The position numbers and the translations under genes are program-made. A stretch of DNA of 5,160 bases. It comes from Flavobacteriaceae bacterium (lineage in GTDB: Bacteria; Bacteroidota; Bacteroidia; Flavobacteriales; Flavobacteriaceae). The stretch lies in NCBI GenBank assembly GCA_002693085.1, contig NZOB01000013.1, forward strand, positions 29,329 to 34,488, read 5' to 3'. This document shows, piece after piece, positions 1 to 4,554 of the stretch; within the stretch, counting starts at the first letter, position 1, and each line of letters starts with the position of its first letter. The notes under the pieces are model-generated. The model saw only the letters and a program-made list of their open reading frames with translations, was not told the origin of the DNA and did no database searches.

Positions 1-17
1 ATTATTCCAATTTTCAT
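1..17 (-). CDS. tyrA: Probable prephenate dehydrogenase, first codons only (tyrA)
   Basis: Only the start is visible. An ATG at 17-15 overlaps the TGA stop of the aminotransferase gene as ATGA and reads M-K-I-G-I before the window ends. That is the usual opening of a Rossmann-fold NAD(P)-binding protein such as TyrA (MKIGIIGxGxxG). The ATGA overlap repeats the pheA/aminotransferase junction, which supports translational coupling in one operon. In Bacteroidota a tyrA gene commonly follows pheA and an aminotransferase, often before a DAHP synthase/chorismate mutase gene. The role (prephenate to 4-hydroxyphenylpyruvate) is inferred from five residues plus context. Another Rossmann-fold protein is possible. 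Confidence 0.5.
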
Positions 18-1159
18 TTTAATCTACTTTTTGCTTTAATAATTAATTGCTCGTCTAAACACAATGAAAAACGAACATATCCTTCACCATTTTTTCCAAA
101 AATAAATCCTGGTGCAACAAAAATATTTTTCTCATACAGTAAATAATCAGTTAATTCTTTTGATGATTTGTTTGAATTAATTTTTGCCCAAACAAACATT
201 CCAACTGATTTTGAATCATATGATAAGTTTAAAATGTCACATATTTCTAAAACAATTTTTTTTCTTTTTAAATAAATATCATTGATTTTATTAAACCAAC
301 TTTCATCTAGTTTTAAAGCATTTACAGCTCCCATCTGAACTCCGTAAAACATACCGGAATCCATATTGGATTTTATTTTTAAAACACTATCAATATTTTG
401 TTTTGAACCTATTAGCATTCCAACTCTCCAACCTGACATATTAAATGACTTACTAAGTGAGTTTAATTCCATACAACAATCGATTGAGTTTTCAATAGAT
501 AATATACTTTTTGGATTTTTATTTAGTATAAAACTATATGGATTATCATTTATCAATAAAATTTCATTTTGTTTAGCAAAAAAAACAAGTTCCTCAAACT
601 TAACTTTATCTAAGTCAGAACCTGTTGGCATATTAGGATAATTAATCCACATAAGTTTAACTTTAGTTAAATTCAATTGATTTAGTTTATCAATATCTGG
701 AAGCCAAGAATTTTCTTCACTTAGATCAAAATATATTGGTTTTGCACCAACAATATTTGTAACTGATGTATAAGTTGGATAACCAGGATCAGGAATTAAT
801 ACCTCATCACCAGGATTTAAAAATGCTAATGAGATGTGCATAATCCCTTCTTTTGATCCAAGTAATGGAAGTATATTATTATCAGAGTTTAATTCAACAT
901 TATAATTAGATTTATAAAAATTCTTAATTGATTCTCTCAATAAATCTGTTCCTTTATAACTCTGGTATCTATGAGCATTTTTATGATTTAATGATTTTTC
1001 TAAAGACTCAGATATTTTCTTCGGAGGCAAAATATCAGGACTACCGATACCCATATTGATAATTGGTTTACCATCCATCTCGAGTTTCTTTACCTCTCTT
1101 AATTTTTTTGAAAAATAATATTCTTCAATATGATTTAATCTTTCAGCAACTTTAATCAT
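14..1159 (-). CDS. PLP-dependent class I/II aminotransferase, probably aromatic amino acid/prephenate route
   Basis: A 381-residue cytosolic fold-type I aminotransferase, full length for the family. Visible motifs are GIGSPD (37-42), YQSYKG (65-70), GSKEGI (101-106), YPNMPTG (174-180), NDNPYS (204-209, with Asp205 for the pyridine nitrogen and Tyr208), SLSKSFNMSGWRVG (234-247, with Schiff-base Lys237 and Arg245), and GYVRFS (360-365, with Arg363 for the substrate alpha-carboxylate). The residue before PTG, Asn in typical aspartate aminotransferases, is Met177. The ATG shares ATGA with the pheA stop, so the start is well fixed and translation is probably coupled; no clear Shine-Dalgarno is seen. 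Lying between pheA and a probable tyrA, it most likely transaminates phenylpyruvate and 4-hydroxyphenylpyruvate, or prephenate itself. Aspartate or LL-diaminopimelate aminotransferase activity cannot be excluded from sequence. Confidence 0.9.
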   Translation of the reverse strand: MIKVAERLNHIEEYYFSKKLREVKKLEMDGKPIINMGIGSPDILPPKKISESLEKSLNHKNAHRYQSYKGTDLLRESIKNFYKSNYNVELNSDNNILPLLGSKEGIMHISLAFLNPGDEVLIPDPGYPTYTSVTNIVGAKPIYFDLSEENSWLPDIDKLNQLNLTKVKLMWINYPNMPTGSDLDKVKFEELVFFAKQNEILLINDNPYSFILNKNPKSILSIENSIDCCMELNSLSKSFNMSGWRVGMLIGSKQNIDSVLKIKSNMDSGMFYGVQMGAVNALKLDESWFNKINDIYLKRKKIVLEICDILNLSYDSKSVGMFVWAKINSNKSSKELTDYLLYEKNIFVAPGFIFGKNGEGYVRFSLCLDEQLIIKAKSRLK

Positions 1160-1974
1160 AATTTTTCACTTTTATATAAACCAAATTCCTTAAACAACTC
1201 CGAACATAATTTAACATTTTTAACTGCATTAGTATAATCATTGATGTTTGTAAAAGTTAAATCAATAAAAAAAGAGTATTTCCAGGGTGTTTCGATTACG
1301 GGAATGGATTGAATTTTTGTGAGATTGATATTATTATCAGAGAAAATATTTAAAACCTTAGCTAAGCTTCCATTACTGTGATTAAGAATTAACTTTAAAG
1401 ATGCCTTGTTTTTTTCTATGGTTGAATTCAATGAGTCTTCTGAAGATACAATCACAAATCTAGTCTCATTATTTTTTATTGTCTGAATATTCTTTTCGAC
1501 TATATCTAACCCATATATTTCAGCGGCTTTTTCACTTGCAATTGCTGCAACTTCAGTTAGCTTATTTTTAGAAATCTTACGTGCAACTTCAGCTGTATCT
1601 TTATCCTCTAAAATTAATTTATTTGAATTTTTTAAAAAATCTTTACATTGAAGCAGGGCCATAGGGTGCGATGAAATAGTTTTAATTTCATTAATATTAG
1701 TTCCAGGACTTACCATCAATTGATGATTAATATTTATATAATACTCTCCAATAATTTTAAGATTATTCTCATCAATTAGTGAATAATTAGGTATTAATGA
1801 ACCTGCAATAGAATTTTCAATGGCCATTACACCAAAATCAGAAATCCCATCTTTAACAGATAAAACTACATCATCAAATGTCATACAATCTATTATTGTA
1901 CATTCATTTCCAAAGTAATTTTTAGCTACTTCATCATGATAAGAACCTGCTATCCCCTGTATTGCTATTTTCAT
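1156..1974 (-). CDS. pheA: Prephenate dehydratase with ACT domain (monofunctional PheA)
   Basis: A 272-residue cytosolic enzyme converting prephenate to phenylpyruvate in phenylalanine synthesis. The dehydratase domain (about 1-180) shows IQGIAGSYHDEVA (5-17), IENSIAGSL (52-60), SHPMALLQC (102-110), DTAEVA (126-131), AAIASEKAAEIYGL (143-156) and the catalytic Thr-Arg-Phe in NNETRFVIV (168-176). The ACT domain (about 190-270) begins KASLKLIL. Its GALV-type motif is GSLA (202-205), and the ESRP-type motif is replaced by QSIP (222-225). There is no chorismate mutase domain, so that activity must come from elsewhere, commonly a DAHP synthase fusion in Bacteroidota. The ATG lies 6 nt after a leader terminator, with GGA at 1979-1977 as a short ribosome-binding site. 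The stop overlaps the aminotransferase start by 4 nt. Expression is probably set by the Phe/Tyr attenuator just upstream. Confidence 0.95.
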   Translation of the reverse strand: MKIAIQGIAGSYHDEVAKNYFGNECTIIDCMTFDDVVLSVKDGISDFGVMAIENSIAGSLIPNYSLIDENNLKIIGEYYININHQLMVSPGTNINEIKTISSHPMALLQCKDFLKNSNKLILEDKDTAEVARKISKNKLTEVAAIASEKAAEIYGLDIVEKNIQTIKNNETRFVIVSSEDSLNSTIEKNKASLKLILNHSNGSLAKVLNIFSDNNINLTKIQSIPVIETPWKYSFFIDLTFTNINDYTNAVKNVKLCSELFKEFGLYKSEKL

Positions 1975-1979
1975 TGTCC

Positions 1980-2006
1980 AAAAAAAAAGTCCTGAAATTC
2001 AGGACT
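1980..2006 (-). terminator. Intrinsic terminator in the pheA leader (3:4 hairpin)
   Basis: On the minus strand, AGTCCTGAA (2006-1998) and TTCAGGACT (1996-1988) are perfect inverted repeats around one base; in practice a stem of about 7 bp with a 5-nt loop. The T tract (1988-1980) follows at once. AAAG at 2010-2007 can extend the stem against the first Ts through A-U and one G-U pair. The element ends 6 nt before the pheA ATG and well downstream of the metX stop, so it sits as a conditional leader terminator and not simply as the end of metX, although it could also stop readthrough from the met genes. Confidence 0.9.
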
Positions 2007-2044
2007 CTTTGATTTAATTTATTTATTTATTAACAAAAAATCCT
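2001..2044 (-). promoter_or_regulatory. Antiterminator helix (2:3) of the Phe/Tyr attenuator
   Basis: AGGATTTTTTG (2044-2034) pairs without interruption with CAAAGAGTCCT (2011-2001): 11 bp, of which two are G-U. The downstream arm is the 5' half of the terminator stem, so antiterminator and terminator cannot form together. The upstream arm lies in codons 20-23 of the leader peptide (AGG ATT TTT TGT), directly before its stop. A ribosome that reaches the stop would cover this arm and let the terminator fold; one halted at the Phe/Tyr codons would leave it free. The loop is an AT-rich AAAT-repeat stretch. Confidence 0.8.
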
Positions 2045-2101
2045 CTTAATACTTAAATAGTAAAAGTAGAAATAGAATTTTGTGTTATATCCTTTATTCA
2101 T
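2030..2101 (-). CDS. Phe/Tyr-rich leader peptide of the pheA operon (23 aa)
   Basis: A 23-codon ORF from ATG (2101-2099) to TAA (2032-2030). Residues 9-15 read FYFYFYY, using TTC TAT TTC TAC TTT TAC TAT; with Tyr5 and Phe22, 9 of 23 residues are Phe or Tyr. It is the only Met start ahead of the run. No Shine-Dalgarno precedes it, and the ATG lies just downstream of a predicted promoter. By analogy with the phe, trp and his leader peptides of enteric bacteria, its job is to sense charged tRNA: scarce Phe-tRNA or Tyr-tRNA stalls the ribosome at 2077-2057, which leaves the antiterminator arm from 2044 free and allows transcription into pheA. The product itself probably has no other function. A chance aromatic run in AT-rich DNA is possible, but the matched RNA pairings and the Phe/Tyr operon downstream make that unlikely. 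Confidence 0.85.
   Translation of the reverse strand: MNKGYNTKFYFYFYYLSIKRIFC
2032..2086 (-). promoter_or_regulatory. Pause/anti-antiterminator helix (1:2) of the attenuator
   Basis: AACACAAAATTCT (2086-2074) can pair with AGGATTTTTTGTT (2044-2032): 12 of 13 positions match, with one G-U pair and one C/U mismatch. The upstream arm covers leader codons 6-9 and the first base of codon 10, where the aromatic codon run begins, so a ribosome there would melt it. The downstream arm is the same segment used by the antiterminator. If the leader is not translated, this helix would form and allow termination, as in enteric amino-acid attenuators. The functional reading is inference; the complementarity is direct. 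Confidence 0.7.
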
Positions 2102-2108
2102 TATAGAT

Positions 2109-2139
2109 CAAAAATACATCAGATAATTTAATTATCAAA
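2109..2139 (-). promoter_or_regulatory. Bacteroidota-type promoter of the pheA operon
   Basis: TTTG (2139-2136) is followed after exactly 19 nt by TATTTTTG (2116-2109), which fits the -33 TTTG / -7 TAnnTTTG consensus known for the Bacteroidota primary sigma factor. Initiation would be expected a few bases downstream, about 2106-2101, at or just before the leader-peptide ATG. A perfect sigma-70 TATAAT also occurs at 2105-2100, but it has no good -35 and would start inside the leader gene. The promoter lies directly after the metX stop codon. Confidence 0.65.
2122..2136. repeat. AT-rich inverted repeat between metX and the pheA leader
   Basis: GATAATT (2136-2130) and AATTATC (2128-2122) on the minus strand form a perfect 7-bp inverted repeat with a one-base centre, lying in the spacer of the predicted promoter. 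It is followed by TGATGTATTTTTG, so it could be a weak terminator for metX or an operator. Its low G+C makes it a poor terminator, and it may be a chance palindrome. Confidence 0.35.
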
Positions 2140-2141
2140 AT

Positions 2142-3104
2142 CTATTCTTTATAACAATCTTTGAGAAAGTTTTTAATTTGATCAAATTCAATAAAAAAAG
2201 CATCATGACCATGATTTGATTTTATCTGATAATAGTAAATATTATCTTTAATTAGGCTTAACTTTTTATAAGTTTCTCTTAGTTCATAATCGGTAAAAAG
2301 CAAGTCAGTATTTATAGAAATAATATATACGTTACTTTTTATTTTTTTTATAAGATTTTCAATATTAGAGTTAGCATAAGTTTCAATATCTATTGAAGAA
2401 AGAAACTTATTCATTGTTTTGTAGGCATCTAGTTCAAATCTATTTTTTAATGTATCTCCATGAAAATCCAACCAATTAGTAACTTTTCTTGAAAATCCAT
2501 CAGTCTCGTTTTGAAATTTTTTATTTAATGAGAGTGGATTTCTGTAAGTTAACATAGCATGAATTCGAGCATCAACAATAGGATCAGATGAATTTTCTAA
2601 TAATTTAGATTGTAAATAAGTGTTAGCTAATAACCAGTCGGAAGATTTATAATTAGCTGCAATTGGAATTAAATTTTCAAATAACTCGGGATTTAAAGCT
2701 CCCATTTCCCAAACTAGGCCTCCACCAACAGATCCTCCAATAAGTGAATGAACCCTGTTAATTCCCAATTGAGATATAGCTTTATTAAATGCTTTTGCTA
2801 CATCACCTAAAATTAAATCATCAAGAAATTCATTCTTTTCTTTTCCAAAGCAATTTCCAGGTATATTAAATGCTAAAACAGCAAAACGATCTGTGTCAAT
2901 TAATTTGTTTTTTCCAATTAAATCTTTCCACCATCCATTTTGGCCAGACACATTAGAATTTCCAGTTAATGAATGGTTTACAACAACTACCGGAAATTGA
3001 TTAATATCTTGTCCAAAATTTTGGTAGGAAAGATGAAAATCAACTTCCCTACCAGAATAAATTTGAACATTTTTTACTTCAATGTATTTAAGATTTAAAT
3101 CCAT
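2142..3104 (-). CDS. metX: Homoserine O-acetyltransferase (MetX, alpha/beta hydrolase fold)
   Basis: A 320-residue cytosolic acyltransferase expected to move acetyl from acetyl-CoA to homoserine, giving O-acetylhomoserine. Family landmarks are VVVNHSLTGNSNVSG (40-54), GWWKDLIG (57-64), FNIPGNCFG (79-87), and the nucleophile elbow LIGGSVGGGLVWEM (121-134) with Ser125. The likely acid is Asp267 in INTDLLF, and His300 lies in SNHGHDAFF. The elbow has Val where many MetX proteins have Met (GGSMGG). It is a little shorter than the usual 340-380 residues, mainly with a short N terminus. The ATG lies 3 nt after the metY stop with no visible Shine-Dalgarno, so it is probably co-transcribed with metY, which uses its product. 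Acyl-donor choice (acetyl or succinyl) and L-serine as an alternative substrate cannot be settled by motif, but the metY partner favours O-acetylhomoserine. Confidence 0.92.
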   Translation of the reverse strand: MDLNLKYIEVKNVQIYSGREVDFHLSYQNFGQDINQFPVVVVNHSLTGNSNVSGQNGWWKDLIGKNKLIDTDRFAVLAFNIPGNCFGKEKNEFLDDLILGDVAKAFNKAISQLGINRVHSLIGGSVGGGLVWEMGALNPELFENLIPIAANYKSSDWLLANTYLQSKLLENSSDPIVDARIHAMLTYRNPLSLNKKFQNETDGFSRKVTNWLDFHGDTLKNRFELDAYKTMNKFLSSIDIETYANSNIENLIKKIKSNVYIISINTDLLFTDYELRETYKKLSLIKDNIYYYQIKSNHGHDAFFIEFDQIKNFLKDCYKE

Positions 3105-3107
3105 TGA

Positions 3108-4403
3108 TTAAGTAGACAATACTTTAGAGTCAATTTGAGAAAATGCAAGTTCTAAATCACCCTTAAGATCATCTATATCTTCTAATCCAACTGAAAGTCT
3201 GATTAAATCTTTAGTTACACCTGTTGTAACTTGCTGATCATCATTTAATTGTTGATGAGTGGTACTTGCAGGATGAATAATCAGTGATTTAGAATCTCCG
3301 ATGTTGGCTAGCAAAGAGAAAATTTCAGTTTTATCAGCTACTGTTTTAGCACTATCATATCCTCCTTTTACTCCAAAAGTAACAATACCACTTTGACCGT
3401 TTGGTAAATATTTATCTGACAATTTTTTGTATTTACTACTTTCTAAACCTGGATAATTAACCCAAGTAACTTCATCCCTAGATTCAAGCCATTGTGCAAG
3501 TTTTAAAGCATTTTCACTATGCCTTTTCATTCTAACATCAAGAGTTTCTAAACCTTGTAAAATTTGAAATGCATTAAAAGGACTAAGTGCTGCACCTAAA
3601 TCTCTAAGACCTTCAATTCTTACTTTTGCAATGAAAGAAGCCTCCGCTAAAACATCATGATAAATTAATCCATGATAACCTGCTGACGGCTCTGTAAATT
3701 CTGGAAATTTTCCATTTGACCAATCAAATTTACCTGCATCGATAATAACACCGCCAAGGGCTGTTCCGTTTCCATTAATAAATTTTGTTAATGAGTGGAT
3801 TACAATATCTGCACCATGCTCAATTGGTCTTAATAAAGCTGGTGTTGCAACTGTATTATCTACAATAAAAGGAACTTTAGAAGCTTTAGCTCTTTTTGAG
3901 ATTTCAGAAAGATCTAATACATCTAGTTTTGGATTTCCTAGTGATTCTGCAAAAAATACTCTTGTATTTTCTTGAACTGCATCAGCAAAATTTTCAGGAT
4001 TAGATGGATCTACAAATGTTGTTGTAATACCTAATCTTGGTAAAGTTACATTTAAGAGATTGTATGTTCCACCATATAAGCTGTTTGAAGCTACAATATG
4101 ATCACCAGATCTTAATAAAGTTAAAAGAGTGGTTGATATTGCTGCTGTTCCCCCAGCAGTGACAACAGCACCTATACCGCCTTCTAAAGATGCTAATCTC
4201 TGTTCTAATACATCGTTGGTAGGATTATTTAATCTTGTATAAATATATCCTGGTTCAGCCAAGGCAAAAAGATTTGCGGCATGATCAGCGTTATTAAACA
4301 CATAAGATGTTGATTGATAAAGAGGAACTGCTCTTGTTCCTTGAGTTAGGCTAGTATCATGTCCTGCATGAAGAGCCTTTGTTGATAGTTTTTGGTTACC
4401 CAT
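3108..4403 (-). CDS. metY: O-acetylhomoserine sulfhydrylase (MetY, Cys/Met metabolism PLP enzyme)
   Basis: A 431-residue cytosolic fold-type I PLP enzyme that makes homocysteine from O-acetylhomoserine and sulfide. Landmarks are TKALHAGHD (8-16), PLYQSTSYVF (27-36), YIYTRLNNPT (53-62, phosphate-binding Tyr/Arg of the neighbouring subunit), TAGGTAAI (82-89), VDNTVATP (181-188, Asp182), SLTKFINGNGTALGG (204-218, Schiff-base Lys207) and LIRLSVGLEDIDDL (400-413, carboxylate-binding Arg402). Length is typical of OAH sulfhydrylases and longer than cystathionine synthases or lyases (about 380-400). The start is fixed by the family's N-terminal pattern; an AT-only stretch and no Shine-Dalgarno precede it. 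It leads a two-gene operon with metX and is probably controlled by the SAM aptamer in its leader. By eye it is richer in G+C and Ala than its neighbours. Confidence 0.95.
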   Translation of the reverse strand: MGNQKLSTKALHAGHDTSLTQGTRAVPLYQSTSYVFNNADHAANLFALAEPGYIYTRLNNPTNDVLEQRLASLEGGIGAVVTAGGTAAISTTLLTLLRSGDHIVASNSLYGGTYNLLNVTLPRLGITTTFVDPSNPENFADAVQENTRVFFAESLGNPKLDVLDLSEISKRAKASKVPFIVDNTVATPALLRPIEHGADIVIHSLTKFINGNGTALGGVIIDAGKFDWSNGKFPEFTEPSAGYHGLIYHDVLAEASFIAKVRIEGLRDLGAALSPFNAFQILQGLETLDVRMKRHSENALKLAQWLESRDEVTWVNYPGLESSKYKKLSDKYLPNGQSGIVTFGVKGGYDSAKTVADKTEIFSLLANIGDSKSLIIHPASTTHQQLNDDQQVTTGVTKDLIRLSVGLEDIDDLKGDLELAFSQIDSKVLST

Positions 4404-4455
4404 AATAATAATTTTATATGTGAGGAGACTTGACGATAAAACCTAGTGAAAGCTA
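4404..4455 (-). promoter_or_regulatory. Expression platform between the SAM aptamer and metY
   Basis: This segment can refold with the aptamer into a nested structure that excludes the ligand-bound fold. TAGC (4455-4452) pairs with GCTA (4465-4462), CACT (4448-4445) with AGTG (4468-4465), AGGTT (4444-4440) with AACCT (4482-4478), ATCG (4437-4434) with CGAT (4498-4495) and TCCTC (4426-4422) with GAGGA (4504-4500). The first two pairings share G4465, so one pair must yield. There is no hairpin followed by a T tract and no Shine-Dalgarno before the metY ATG, so the output step (translation, stability or something else) is not clear. Confidence 0.45.
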
Positions 4456-4504
4456 CTGCTTTAGCACTTTTTTATAGAGGTTGCAATCAGACAAATCGAT
4501 CCTC
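4456..4504 (-). ncRNA. SAM-II/SAM-V-type riboswitch aptamer upstream of metY
   Basis: On the minus strand, GAGG (4504-4501) and CCTC (4480-4477) form P1 around the loop segment GATTTGTCTGATTGCAA (4497-4481). This closely resembles the SAM-II loop (GAUUU...AUUGCAA as I remember it). An A-rich linker (4475-4468) leads to GCTAAA (4465-4460), the conserved 3' motif, which can pair with ATTGC (4487-4483) in the loop as a pseudoknot. CAG (4458-4456) can pair with CTG (4490-4488). The total of about 49 nt fits this compact class, and metY/metX are standard SAM-riboswitch targets. SAM-II and SAM-V share this core and I cannot separate them without a covariance model. SAM binding is expected to lower metYX expression. 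Confidence 0.72.
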
Positions 4505-4519
4505 GTTTAATTTGTTAAA

Positions 4520-4552
4520 CAAAGTTTGTAAAAAAAAAAATTAAAAAACAAG
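4520..4552 (-). promoter_or_regulatory. Weak candidate promoter for the metY leader
   Basis: CTTG (4552-4549), 21 nt and AAACTTTG (4527-4520) resemble TTTG/TAnnTTTG with one mismatch in each element. A start near 4515-4512 would put the whole SAM aptamer just inside the transcript. The stretch is T-rich, so a chance match is likely enough. It is offered because some promoter is expected between the barrel gene and the aptamer. Confidence 0.25.
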
Positions 4553-4554
4553 AA

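Noticed and set aside
366..641. 91-codon plus-strand open frame
   Set aside because: It lies wholly inside the well-supported aminotransferase gene on the other strand and has no family resemblance or regulatory signals.
2014..2032. AAAT tetranucleotide repeat as a functional repeat element
   Set aside because: Only about three units in AT-rich DNA; it is better explained as the unpaired loop of the antiterminator with extra stop codons.
2100..2105. Perfect TATAAT sigma-70 -10 box overlapping the leader ATG
   Set aside because: No -35 hexamer at 16-18 nt, and initiation would fall inside the leader gene; the TTTG-N19-TAnnTTTG promoter just upstream fits better.
1975..2141. T-box or Phe/Tyr-binding riboswitch as an alternative explanation of the pheA leader
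   Set aside because: The leader is too short and shows no T-box-like sequence, while the Phe/Tyr codon run and competing hairpins explain it directly.
4504..4532. TTTACA-N17-TAAACG as a sigma-70 promoter for metY
   Set aside because: The -10 matches only half of the consensus, and the start would remove the 5' strand of aptamer P1.
4530..4554. Poly-T stretch after the barrel gene as an intrinsic terminator
   Set aside because: No stable GC-containing hairpin precedes the T tract; TTTGTT/AACAAA (4523-4511) lies after it and is very weak.
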